DNA of 6,048 nucleotides from assembly GCA_905215205.1 (NCBI GenBank), contig CAJMPK010000093.1, positions 1 to 6,048 on the forward strand. The letters run 5' to 3'. Origin of the DNA: an uncultured bacterium. Lineage in GTDB: Bacteria > Actinomycetota > Coriobacteriia > Coriobacteriales > Coriobacteriaceae. The notes below the pieces were generated by a model that searched no databases, was not told the DNA's origin, and worked only from the letters and a program-made list of their open reading frames with translations. The translations under genes and the position numbers were made by a program. Below, piece after piece: positions 1 to 5,979 of the stretch (within the stretch, counting starts at the first letter, position 1; the number at the start of each line of letters is the position of its first letter).

Positions 1-220
1 CCGGCAGCATCGCATATTCCGCCGTTACCCAGCCGGCCTTGGCGCCCTTGCGCCAACCCGGCACACCCTCCTCGATGGTGGCGGCGCACAGTACGCGCGT
101 GTCGCCGAACTCGGCCAGGCACGAGCCGTGGGCGTGCTTCATGACGCCGCGGGTGAGCTTAACGGGGCGCAGCTCGTTGGCGGCGCGGCCGTTGGCGCGG
201 TTGACCTGCATGTATTCCAT
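1..220 (-). CDS. rph: RNase PH, N-terminal part (runs off left edge)
   Basis: Ribonuclease PH is a phosphate-dependent 3'-to-5' exoribonuclease that trims the 3' ends of tRNA precursors in the cytoplasm, as a ring-shaped hexamer. Only the first 73 residues are in the window; the family is usually about 240-250 residues. The visible part follows the family N-terminus closely: NELRPVKLTRGVMKHAHGS (about residues 15-33), then AEFGDTRVLCAATIEEGVP (about 36-54), then KGWVTAEYAMLP-like sequence (KAGWVTAEYAMLP) at the cut end. The catalytic phosphate site lies further downstream and cannot be judged. The start at 220 is supported by AAAGGA (228-233) 7 nt upstream; a second Met three codons later (211) is a weaker alternative. 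It is the last visible gene of a four-gene minus-strand run, 53 nt after glutamate racemase. The identification is firm; completeness of the gene is unknown. Confidence 0.93.
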   Translation of the reverse strand, partial: MEYMQVNRANGRAANELRPVKLTRGVMKHAHGSCLAEFGDTRVLCAATIEEGVPGWRKGAKAGWVTAEYAMLP

Positions 221-227
221 GGAACTA

Positions 228-233
228 TCCTTT
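228..233 (-). promoter_or_regulatory. Ribosome binding site of rph
   Basis: AAAGGA on the minus strand lies 7 nt before the ATG at 220. It favours that start over the in-frame ATG at 211. Confidence 0.7.
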
Positions 234-273
234 CGGCAAAAGATGTGGCGAAGACTCCGGCGACATTGCGAGC

Positions 274-1158
274 CTAACCGAGTTCGTCGATATCGACGTG
301 CTCGATGCTTTTGAGCGGCTGGCCAAAGATAAAGCTACCCGCCACCGCAAACTCGGCAATGTTGTCAGACGTGGTGGCAAAGCGATGCTGTGGCTCGGCG
401 GTATCGCCCGCCAGCTGCTCACGGCGCGTGAGGATATCGGTCAGCTCGCGGGTGGTCTCCTCGGCGGAGCTCACCACGCGCACCCCGGGTCCCAGCGCAT
501 GGCGGATGGGACCCACCAGCAGCGGGAAGTGCGTACAGCCGAGCACCACGGTATCGATGCCGCGATCGTGCAGCGGCTCGACTGTGGCGCCGACCAGCGC
601 GCGAACGGCTGGCGTATCAAAAATATCCTCGTTCTCGAGCCACTGCTCCTGCAGGTGCGCGCCCGAGGCGAGCTCGTGCTCGACGACCTCGACAAAGCTC
701 GAGGCCGGGCAGCCATACACATCGACACCAGCATCCAAGTCCTGAATGGCGCGCGTGTAGGCACCCGAGCGAATGGTGAGGTTGGTGGCGAGCACGCCCA
801 CGCGACGCGTACGCGTGCTGTTGATGGCAGCACGTGCGCCCGGAGCGATCACGCCGATCACGGGAACGTCAAGCACTTGCTGAGCCAGACGCAAGGCCGC
901 GGCGGTCGCCGTGTTACAGGCGATGACCATGATCTTAACGTCGTGCCTCGATAGCCAGCGGCCCGCCTGCAGCGCAAACGAGCGAACCTCGTCCTCGGTG
1001 CGGGTGCCATAAGGGCAGCGCTTAGTGTCACCGAAATAGTAGACGGACTCGTGCGGAAGCGCCGTTGCAATCGCGCGCGCGACCGTTAAGCCGCCCAGGC
1101 CCGAGTCGAACACGCCGATCGGACGCGTGTCCCCGGCCAGATTATCGATATCGGACAT
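274..1158 (-). CDS. murI: Glutamate racemase
   Basis: Converts L-glutamate to D-glutamate, the second residue of the peptidoglycan stem peptide, in the cytoplasm without a cofactor. The 294-residue product has every family signature in order: GVFDSGLGG at about 15-23 (Asp18 and Ser19 in the substrate pocket), YFGDTKRCPYG at about 41-51, ACNTA with catalytic Cys81, GVIAPGARAA at about 102-111, and GCTHFPLL with catalytic Cys208. SSAEETTRELT near 230-240 matches the C-terminal part of Bacillus RacE-type enzymes, and the length is slightly above the usual 260-275. I chose the ATG at 1158 because GGTGAGG lies just upstream and homologues start close before the GVFDSG motif. The same frame stays open to a GTG at 1194, but that has no ribosome binding site. 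The gene sits 51 nt after the HAD gene and 53 nt before rph, so it is probably co-transcribed with both. The symbol racE is an equally valid name. Confidence 0.95.
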   Translation of the reverse strand: MSDIDNLAGDTRPIGVFDSGLGGLTVARAIATALPHESVYYFGDTKRCPYGTRTEDEVRSFALQAGRWLSRHDVKIMVIACNTATAAALRLAQQVLDVPVIGVIAPGARAAINSTRTRRVGVLATNLTIRSGAYTRAIQDLDAGVDVYGCPASSFVEVVEHELASGAHLQEQWLENEDIFDTPAVRALVGATVEPLHDRGIDTVVLGCTHFPLLVGPIRHALGPGVRVVSSAEETTRELTDILTRREQLAGDTAEPQHRFATTSDNIAEFAVAGSFIFGQPLKSIEHVDIDELG

Positions 1159-1160
1159 TA

Positions 1161-1167
1161 CCTCACC
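1161..1167 (-). promoter_or_regulatory. Probable ribosome binding site of murI (short spacing)
   Basis: GGTGAGG on the minus strand ends only 2 nt before the ATG at 1158, closer than usual. A second purine-rich stretch, GAGAGAGAA (1171-1179), is 12 nt away and may contribute. Together they favour 1158 over the GTG at 1194, which has no such sequence upstream. Confidence 0.45.
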
Positions 1168-1209
1168 AGATTCTCTCTCGAAAAATGCGACCACGCGTGA
1201 TGCGTCGCG

Positions 1210-2121
1210 CTACGAACGGGCTGCGACCAGCAGCTCGGCCGTTGCCACCCAACCGTCGACAATCTTGCCGCGCGTAATATAGGCATTGTCGCAGGCGTCC
1301 AAGAACTCCGGGGCACCGGCGCTCGTCAGACCGTTCTCGACCAGGCAGAACATGCCAACATGGTCGGCCATGTAGAAGTCGGACTCGGAGTCGCCGAGCG
1401 CAAGCGTCTCCTCGCGCTCGATCCCCAGGTGCTCGCAGAAGCGCGCAATGGCAACGCCTTTGTTGAGACCCGCCGGATTGATGTTGAAGGCGCGGCCGTC
1501 CTCGACGCGATTAAGCTCGAGCGTCGTCGGCTTGGACAGGTGAGTCAGATGGCCGTTGCAAGCCCAGACCAGACCGCAGCCGGCCTCGTCCAGGATGGCC
1601 TGAACCTCATCGTCGGGCACATCGCCGCGCATGCCGACGGTGACCTCACGGTACTTGTAGCCGGTCGACATGTCGTTGTGGTATTCGATCTTGTGCGGCC
1701 AGCGGGCAAGGATCTTCTCGCACACACCGGTCTGCTCGATCACCTGGTGCGGCGTGAGACCGCAGGCGGGGTCGTAGGGCATGTCGCCCGTCAGGTACTC
1801 CCAGTCGTTGGCCTTGAGGTCGTACATGACCAGACCGCCCATCTCGCCGATGTAGGAGTTGAGACCGAGCACGCGGGCGTCTTCGTGGATCATGGTGCGA
1901 TTGCGACCCGAGGTGGGGACCACCTGGATGCCGGCACGGGCGAGCGCGACAACCGCCTCGACGAGCTTGGTCGAGGGATTGCCGTCGTTATCGCGCAGCA
2001 CGCACGAGCCGGGGGCGAGCATTGTGGCGTCCAGATCGGTAAAGACATACTTGACCTTGGCAAGACGCTCGCGCACCTCGCCCGAAAGCTCGGCAACGGT
2101 CGGCAGGATGTTGTGGGACAT
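1210..2121 (-). CDS. HAD-superfamily hydrolase (Cof / IIB-like), substrate unknown
   Basis: A 303-residue cytoplasmic haloacid-dehalogenase-type phosphatase. All four HAD motifs are visible. Motif I is FTDLDATML with nucleophile Asp29 and acid/base Asp31. Motif II is PTSGRN at about 69-74. The motif III lysine is in NKG at about 220-222. Motif IV is GDSESD at 243-248. The large insert between motifs II and III (about 75-215) fits a type C2 cap, as in the Cof, sucrose-phosphate phosphatase and mannosyl-3-phosphoglycerate phosphatase groups. Two deviations are visible: motif I reads DLDAT instead of DxDGT, and motif IV reads SESD rather than S.ND. Neither removes a catalytic aspartate, so activity is expected. 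The ATG at 2121 is chosen because GGAG lies 5 nt upstream; the GTG at 2127 overlaps that site. It starts 30 nt after the Mur ligase and ends 51 nt before murI. A role in cell-wall precursor metabolism is possible from context only; the substrate cannot be told from sequence. Confidence 0.88.
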   Translation of the reverse strand: MSHNILPTVAELSGEVRERLAKVKYVFTDLDATMLAPGSCVLRDNDGNPSTKLVEAVVALARAGIQVVPTSGRNRTMIHEDARVLGLNSYIGEMGGLVMYDLKANDWEYLTGDMPYDPACGLTPHQVIEQTGVCEKILARWPHKIEYHNDMSTGYKYREVTVGMRGDVPDDEVQAILDEAGCGLVWACNGHLTHLSKPTTLELNRVEDGRAFNINPAGLNKGVAIARFCEHLGIEREETLALGDSESDFYMADHVGMFCLVENGLTSAGAPEFLDACDNAYITRGKIVDGWVATAELLVAARS

Positions 2122-2126
2122 GGTCA

Positions 2127-2130
2127 CTCC
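2127..2130 (-). promoter_or_regulatory. Ribosome binding site of the HAD hydrolase gene
   Basis: GGAG on the minus strand lies 5 nt before the ATG at 2121. The alternative GTG start at 2127 uses the last G of this same site, so ATG 2121 is the better start. Confidence 0.6.
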
Positions 2131-2151
2131 GTTTACATAGAAGGGGCTGGT

Positions 2152-3669
2152 CTAGGCGTCGTACGCCGCAAGGGTGCGCTTGAGAATCGAACCGTCGCGC
2201 TCACAAGGCTCGGGTCCGTTCTTGCGCAGCATACACTCTTCCTCGCCCTTACCGGTCACGATGACCACGGCAGGACGGACGGTTTCGCGCACGGCAGTCT
2301 CGATAGCGGCAACGCGATCAGTCACGATTTGCCAGTTATCATTTCCCTGCGCTTGAACGTTGCGCGCGATCTCGGCGCAGATATCCTCGACATCCTCGGG
2401 GCCGGGGTCATCCTCGGTAATCACGATTCGGTCGGCATACTTGCCAGCGGCGATGCCCATCGTGGTGCGTCGATCGACACCCTTACCGCCCGTAGCGCCA
2501 AATACAACCGCTAGCTCGCGCTCGGGATAGTTCTCGCGCAAGTCACGCAGGAGCGTCTCGAGGCTCATGCCGTTATGTGCAAAATCGACGATTCCCAGGA
2601 TTTTGCCCGATACGGACGGATAGAGTTCCATGCGGCCAGGAACGAAGACGCCCTCAAAGCCATGGACGATACCCTCTTCGGAAATGCCCAGGGCCTCGGC
2701 GCAGGCAATAGCGGCAAGCGCATTGGAGACATTGAACTTAACCGGCGTGGGAATCACAATGTCACGCGTAAAACGGGGCGTGCGCACCGTTGCCACCACG
2801 CCGCAGTCGCCATTGCGAATCGCCAGCGCAAGCACGTCGGCACGCTCGTCGGTCAGGGAGAACGTCACCGTACGTTCGCAACGAGATGCCGCCTCGAGCA
2901 CGCGATCGACCTTATCCATATCGAGATTGACCACGGCAAAACGGCTCTGCAAGAAGATTTTGAGCTTGCTGGCAAAGTAATCCTCGAGCGTCGGATGCTC
3001 AATCGGCGAAATGTGATCCTCGCCGATATTGGTAAAGGCGCCGACTTCAAAGTCAATCTTGCCCGTGCGCTCGTATTTGAGGCCCTGACTCGATGCCTCC
3101 ATAACCAGCCACGGGGCACCCGCCTCCGCAGCATGTGCGATGCGAGACTGCAGCAGGAAGGATTCAGGGGTCGTCAGCTTGGAAGGGCCCGTCTCGATGC
3201 CGTCGTCGAACTCAATGCCCGTATTAAGAGCGGGTCGATGACAGCCCGTAAGCTTGGCCTCGTTGGCGAGGATGCCGCGCAGATAAAAGCTGCAGGTCGA
3301 CTTGCCCTTGGTGCCTGTAAAGGCGCAGACCTTCACCTTACCCGACGGGTGCCCATAAAAGGCATCTGCCACCACGGCGAGCGTGCGACGAATATCGCTC
3401 ACAATCACCGCGGGAAGATCAACATCGTAATCGACCTCGGAAACGTAGGCCACGGCGCCATCGGCGATTGCCGAAAGCAGGTACTCGCGCTTAAACGCAC
3501 GGCCTTTGCAGACAAACAACGTGCCCGGACGCACCTGGCGCGAGTCATCAGTCGCAAACTCAATGCGCTGGTCGCACGAAGCGCTCGGTCTGGAAACAAC
3601 AAGGTCATCTTCCTCGAGCAACTCTATATAGCGCATCAGAGTTAACTTCTCTTGTGTCGAACTCGACAT
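2152..3669 (-). CDS. murE: MurE-type UDP-MurNAc-tripeptide synthetase (third-residue specificity uncertain)
   Basis: An ATP-dependent Mur ligase of 505 residues, expected to add the third amino acid to UDP-MurNAc-L-Ala-D-Glu in the cytoplasm. The N-terminal UDP-binding domain covers about 1-110 (DDSRQVRPGTLFVC near 41-54). The central ATPase domain has the P-loop GTKGKST at 119-125, TTPES at 166-170, MEASSQGL at 190-197, TNIGEDHISPIEHP near 213-226, and Lys235 in ASKLKIF at the position of the usual carbamylated lysine. The C-terminal domain has VPGRMEL near 343-349, DFAHN at 362-366 and GKGEEE at 473-478. The loop that reads DNPR in diaminopimelate-adding MurE reads DDPG here (420-423), so lysine or ornithine is more likely than meso-diaminopimelate. 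The start at 3669 has GAGAGAGG 7 nt upstream; the frame stays open to 3837, but that extension does not look conserved. It is probably the first gene of the operon. Whether it is the only MurE in the genome is unknown. Confidence 0.87.
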   Translation of the reverse strand: MSSSTQEKLTLMRYIELLEEDDLVVSRPSASCDQRIEFATDDSRQVRPGTLFVCKGRAFKREYLLSAIADGAVAYVSEVDYDVDLPAVIVSDIRRTLAVVADAFYGHPSGKVKVCAFTGTKGKSTCSFYLRGILANEAKLTGCHRPALNTGIEFDDGIETGPSKLTTPESFLLQSRIAHAAEAGAPWLVMEASSQGLKYERTGKIDFEVGAFTNIGEDHISPIEHPTLEDYFASKLKIFLQSRFAVVNLDMDKVDRVLEAASRCERTVTFSLTDERADVLALAIRNGDCGVVATVRTPRFTRDIVIPTPVKFNVSNALAAIACAEALGISEEGIVHGFEGVFVPGRMELYPSVSGKILGIVDFAHNGMSLETLLRDLRENYPERELAVVFGATGGKGVDRRTTMGIAAGKYADRIVITEDDPGPEDVEDICAEIARNVQAQGNDNWQIVTDRVAAIETAVRETVRPAVVIVTGKGEEECMLRKNGPEPCERDGSILKRTLAAYDA

Positions 3670-3676
3670 ACAAAGA

Positions 3677-3684
3677 CCTCTCTC
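3677..3684 (-). promoter_or_regulatory. Ribosome binding site that fixes the Mur ligase start
   Basis: GAGAGAGG on the minus strand sits 7 nt before the ATG at 3669. This decides against the upstream in-frame starts reaching 3837, which would add 56 residues with no resemblance to the UDP-binding domain of Mur ligases. Confidence 0.75.
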
Positions 3685-3744
3685 GCTAAATTCAGCCTTA
3701 AAGGGCAGAAGACGTCCCGCGGCAGAAACGATGAAACATTCTGT

Positions 3745-3750
3745 ATTATC
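3745..3750 (-). promoter_or_regulatory. Possible -10 box for the murE-HAD-murI-rph operon
   Basis: GATAAT on the minus strand matches TATAAT at five of six positions. It would place the transcription start near 3739, giving a leader of about 70 nt before the Mur ligase ATG. No good -35 hexamer is found at 16-18 nt spacing, so this is a weak call. Confidence 0.3.
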
Positions 3751-3802
3751 AACCATCCTAATATGCCACCTGACCTTGCGCGCATCACAGCCTTCTAAAA
3801 AA

Positions 3803-3830
3803 TTGCATGGACTGTGCCGTGGTCTAATAA
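3803..3830 (+). promoter_or_regulatory. Candidate + strand promoter upstream of the orphan terminator
   Basis: TTGCAT (3803-3808) and TAATAA (3825-3830) are separated by 16 nt. An A-rich run (3797-3802) precedes the first hexamer, like an UP element. Transcription would begin near 3837, exactly where a foldable segment begins and about 105 nt before the terminator. Confidence 0.35.
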
Positions 3831-3836
3831 ATGGCA

Positions 3837-3943
3837 ACAGTGTTCACCCCGTGTAAAACCAAGGAAATCTGGGTGCTGTTCTTTAACATAGCGTTCGCAA
3901 CCACGTCCCGCCGCTTCGCCTGAAGATCGGGGCGTGGTTTTTT
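3837..3943 (+). ncRNA. Candidate small RNA or terminating asnB leader
   Basis: I do not recognise this as a known RNA family. It is inferred from a promoter-like pair upstream, secondary structure and an intrinsic terminator at the 3' end. The 5' part can form AACAG (3836-3840) with CTGTT (3876-3880) and CACCC (3845-3849) with GGGTG (3871-3875): ten pairs with a 4-nt bulge on one side and a 21-nt loop (3850-3870). An A/T-leaning single-stranded stretch (about 3881-3898) follows, then the terminator hairpin. It could be a free-standing sRNA or the short form of an asnB leader. A T-box is not supported: I see no T-box consensus and no room for a full stem I. Confidence is limited because the boundaries are predicted, not observed. 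Confidence 0.33.
3899..3943 (+). terminator. Rho-independent terminator ahead of asnB
   Basis: Stem CCACGTCCCG (3901-3910) pairs with CGGGGCGTGG (3928-3937): ten pairs including one G-T wobble, extended by AA/TT at the base. The loop holds a small inner hairpin, CTTC/GAAG (3914-3917 with 3922-3925). Six T residues (3938-3943) follow directly. On the opposite strand the hairpin is not followed by a T run, so it acts on + strand transcription only. No protein gene that would need it lies upstream on the + strand. Confidence 0.75.
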
Positions 3944-4005
3944 CGGTTCGCTCGGCGCTTATGCCCTATCACGAAACAAAAGATTGGCATGATAGTAAAG
4001 ATTAT

Positions 4006-4011
4006 TTGACA
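4006..4011 (+). promoter_or_regulatory. TTGACA hexamer upstream of asnB (possible -35 box)
   Basis: A perfect -35 consensus, but the expected -10 position (4029-4034, TTGCGG) falls in the right arm of the inverted repeat and does not resemble TATAAT. Either an activator is needed here or this hexamer is coincidental. No better asnB-proximal promoter was found between 3945 and 4050. Confidence 0.3.
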
Positions 4012-4014
4012 TCA

Positions 4015-4037
4015 GCTGCCGCAATCCTTGCGGCAGT
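4015..4037 (+). repeat. Perfect inverted repeat in the asnB upstream region (operator or mRNA hairpin)
   Basis: CTGCCGCAA (4016-4024) and TTGCGGCAG (4028-4036) are exact reverse complements around a 3-nt centre, and one G-T pair extends the stem. It is not followed by a T run on either strand, so it is not an intrinsic terminator. It lies 20 nt before the asnB ribosome binding site and directly after the TTGACA hexamer. It could be an operator for a dimeric regulator or a stabilising 5' UTR hairpin. Confidence 0.65.
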
Positions 4038-4056
4038 ACACCTGAGCCGTCAGCAG

Positions 4057-4062
4057 AAAGGA
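4057..4062 (+). promoter_or_regulatory. Ribosome binding site that fixes the asnB start
   Basis: AAAGGA lies 6 nt before the ATG at 4069. It supports the start that places a cysteine at residue 2, and rules against the upstream in-frame GTG at 3934. Confidence 0.8.
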
Positions 4063-4068
4063 TCTTGC

Positions 4069-5937
4069 ATGTGCGGTTTTGTCGGTTTTACCGGTACAGA
4101 TGAACAGAGTGAGCTGGTTCTCACGGCCATGATGAATCGCATCATCCACCGTGGTCCCGATATGGGCGGCCAGCATATCGTCGACAACGTTGCCCTTGGT
4201 TTTCGTCGTCTTTCGATTCTCGATCTTTCCGAAGCTGGAGCCCAGCCCATGTCGAGCGACGACGGCAAGGTCACGATTGTCTTCAACGGAGAGATCTACA
4301 ACTTCCAGGAGCTTCGCGCCGAGCTGGAGGCGGCCGGCTACGCCTTCCACTGCAACGCTGATACCGAAGTCCTGGTACACGGTTACGAGGAGTGGGGCGA
4401 GGACCTGGTCAACCGTCTGCGCGGCATGTACGCGTTCGTGATTCACGACCAGAACAAGAACAAACTCTTTGGTGCTCGTGACATCTTTGGTATCAAGCCG
4501 TTCTATTACTACCAGGCATCCGATGGCTCGCTGCTGTTTGGCTCCGAGATCAAGAGCTTCCTGGACCATCCCAAGTTTGAGAAGGCTGTCAACCACGACG
4601 CACTGCGCCCCTACCTGACGCTGCAATTCCCTGCCACGGAGGAGACCTTCTTTAAGGGCGTGTTCAAGCTTGCCCCGGCGCATTGCTTTACGTATGACCT
4701 GACGACCAACACCATGGACATCAAGCGTTACTGGAGCTGTGACTTCACCGACGACAACTCCAAGACCTTCGAGGAGTACGTGGACGAGTGCGACAAGGTC
4801 GTGCACGAAAGCGTCGCTGCGCACCGAATCGCCGATGTTAAGGTGGGCTCGTTCCTTTCTGGCGGTGTCGATTCCAGCTACATTGCCGCCTGTCTCATGC
4901 CCGACACCACGTATTCTGTCGGCTTCGATTACAAGAACTTCAACGAGACCAACTACGCTGCCGAGCTTTCCGACAAGCTGGGCATCAAGAACGTGCGCAA
5001 GATGATTACCGCCGATGAGTTCTTTGATGCACTGCCCGATATCCAGTACCACATGGACGAGCCGCAATCGAACCTGTCCAGCGTGCCGCTGTACTATCTG
5101 GCGCAGATGGCTTCCAAGGAGGTCACCGTCGTCCTTTCGGGCGAGGGTGCCGACGAGCTGTTTGCCGGCTATGAGTGGTACGAGGACACCCCCGAGATGC
5201 GCACCTTTAAGAAGCGCGTGCCGCTCGGCGTACGTCGCGCCCTGGGCTCACTCGTTCAGCATCTCCCCTACTTTAAGGGCCACAACTTCCTGACGAAATG
5301 CGCCGAGGTTCCCGAGCGCTGGTATGTGGGCCAGGCAAAGGTGTTCGATCCCTCCGAGGTCGACGAGGTGCTCAAGCCCGCTTACGACACCGGCAAGAAC
5401 GCCGCCGAGATGTGCGCCGAGTACTACAAGCAGGTTCCCAACTGCTGCGAGCTTTCCAAGAAACAGTATCTGGATATGAACATGTGGCTGCCGGGCGACA
5501 TTCTGCTCAAGGCCGACAAGATGTGCATGGCGCATTCTCTGGAGCTTCGCGTCCCGTTCCTGGACAAGAAGGTCATGGAGTTTGCCGAGCACATTCCCGC
5601 CAACTACCGTGTTAACGAAGAAGGTTGCAAGCTCGTCCTGCGTCACGCCGCCAACCGCACGCTGCCCGACGAGTGGGCAACGCGCAAGAAGGTGGGCTTC
5701 CCTGTACCGGTCAAGTTCTGGCTGCGCGAGCAAAAGTATTACGACTACGTAAAGGAATACTTCACCGCGCCGTGGGCTGCTGATTTCTTTGACACCGATG
5801 CGCTCATGAAACTGCTCGACGATCACTTTAAGGGTCGCGCGCTCAACCAGCGCAAGATCTATACCACGCTGACGTTCCTCATTTGGTACAAGCGCTTCTT
5901 TATCGACGAGGACAAGGGCGCTAAAGTCTCCGCTTAG
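4069..5937 (+). CDS. asnB: Asparagine synthetase B (glutamine-hydrolysing)
   Basis: Makes asparagine from aspartate, ATP and glutamine in the cytoplasm. The 622-residue product has the class II glutamine amidotransferase domain first: Cys2 in MCGFVGF is the nucleophile exposed after Met removal, followed by RHGPD-like IHRGPD near 26-31, Arg47 in RRLSI, NGEIYN at 73-78 and Asp98 in ADTEV. The ATP-dependent synthetase domain follows, with the PP-loop SGGVDSS at 264-270, LSGEGADELFAGY at 356-368 and the conserved ELRVPFLDKK near 492-501. Nothing is missing and no frameshift is seen; the length fits the 610-640 residue Bacillus-type subgroup. It is transcribed away from the Mur ligase operon and ends 57 nt before a tRNA-Val gene. 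Some members of this subgroup (Bacillus AsnB, Corynebacterium LtsA) instead amidate peptidoglycan precursors, so that role cannot be excluded by sequence alone. Confidence 0.95.
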   Translation: MCGFVGFTGTDEQSELVLTAMMNRIIHRGPDMGGQHIVDNVALGFRRLSILDLSEAGAQPMSSDDGKVTIVFNGEIYNFQELRAELEAAGYAFHCNADTEVLVHGYEEWGEDLVNRLRGMYAFVIHDQNKNKLFGARDIFGIKPFYYYQASDGSLLFGSEIKSFLDHPKFEKAVNHDALRPYLTLQFPATEETFFKGVFKLAPAHCFTYDLTTNTMDIKRYWSCDFTDDNSKTFEEYVDECDKVVHESVAAHRIADVKVGSFLSGGVDSSYIAACLMPDTTYSVGFDYKNFNETNYAAELSDKLGIKNVRKMITADEFFDALPDIQYHMDEPQSNLSSVPLYYLAQMASKEVTVVLSGEGADELFAGYEWYEDTPEMRTFKKRVPLGVRRALGSLVQHLPYFKGHNFLTKCAEVPERWYVGQAKVFDPSEVDEVLKPAYDTGKNAAEMCAEYYKQVPNCCELSKKQYLDMNMWLPGDILLKADKMCMAHSLELRVPFLDKKVMEFAEHIPANYRVNEEGCKLVLRHAANRTLPDEWATRKKVGFPVPVKFWLREQKYYDYVKEYFTAPWAADFFDTDALMKLLDDHFKGRALNQRKIYTTLTFLIWYKRFFIDEDKGAKVSA

Positions 5938-5952
5938 TTTTCGTTATGAATT

Positions 5953-5979
5953 AGCGGTGAACCACGCAGGGTTTCCGCT
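5953..5979 (+). repeat. Hairpin after asnB (possible weak terminator or mRNA 3' end structure)
   Basis: AGCGG (5953-5957), a bulged T, then GAACC (5959-5963) pair with GGTTTCCGCT (5970-5979): ten pairs with a 6-nt loop. No T run follows, so it is at best a weak intrinsic terminator for asnB. The right arm touches the -10 box of the tRNA promoter. Confidence 0.4.

Larger units (their letters stand above)
3670..4068. other. Divergent intergenic region between the Mur ligase operon and asnB
   Basis: A 399-nt stretch with no convincing protein gene. On the minus strand it carries the Mur ligase ribosome binding site and a possible -10 box. On the + strand it carries, in order, a promoter-like TTGCAT/TAATAA pair, a foldable segment, a rho-independent terminator, a TTGACA hexamer, a perfect inverted repeat and the asnB ribosome binding site. 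Both flanking frames stay open into this region (to 3837 on the minus strand, from 3934 on the plus strand), but neither extension has a ribosome binding site or family resemblance. Confidence 0.7.

Noticed and set aside
1360..2514. 384-codon open frame on the + strand opposite the HAD gene and the end of the Mur ligase, and similar long frames at 2575-3645 (+), 298-954 (+) and 4012-5067 (-).
   Set aside because: All lie antisense to strongly recognisable genes and show no family motifs. Long antisense open frames are expected in G+C-rich coding DNA.
3704..3727. Short direct repeat GGCAGAA at 3704-3710 and 3721-3727.
   Set aside because: Seven bases repeated once, 10 nt apart, is too little to distinguish from chance.
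3670..3837. 56-residue N-terminal extension of the Mur ligase up to 3837.
   Set aside because: It does not resemble a Mur ligase N-terminus and has no ribosome binding site, whereas the ATG at 3669 has a strong one at proper spacing.
3731..3856. 41-codon + strand frame with a hydrophobic N-terminal stretch.
   Set aside because: No ribosome binding site or promoter is visible upstream, and it overlaps the candidate promoter for the downstream RNA. Chance is the simpler explanation.
3831..3923. 30-codon + strand frame ending inside the loop of the terminator, which would suit a leader peptide for attenuation of asnB.
   Set aside because: It has no ribosome binding site, only one Asn codon and no regulatory codon run. 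Its ATG lies upstream of the predicted transcript start.
3837..3943. T-box riboswitch for asparagine controlling asnB.
   Set aside because: A terminator before asnB invites the idea, but no T-box consensus, AGAGA-type motif or full stem I is visible, and the segment is too short.
3934..4068. 45-residue N-terminal extension of AsnB from a GTG at 3934.
   Set aside because: It would bury the catalytic cysteine, which must be residue 2 for class II amidotransferase activity. The GTG lies inside the terminator stem, and ATG 4069 has a good ribosome binding site.
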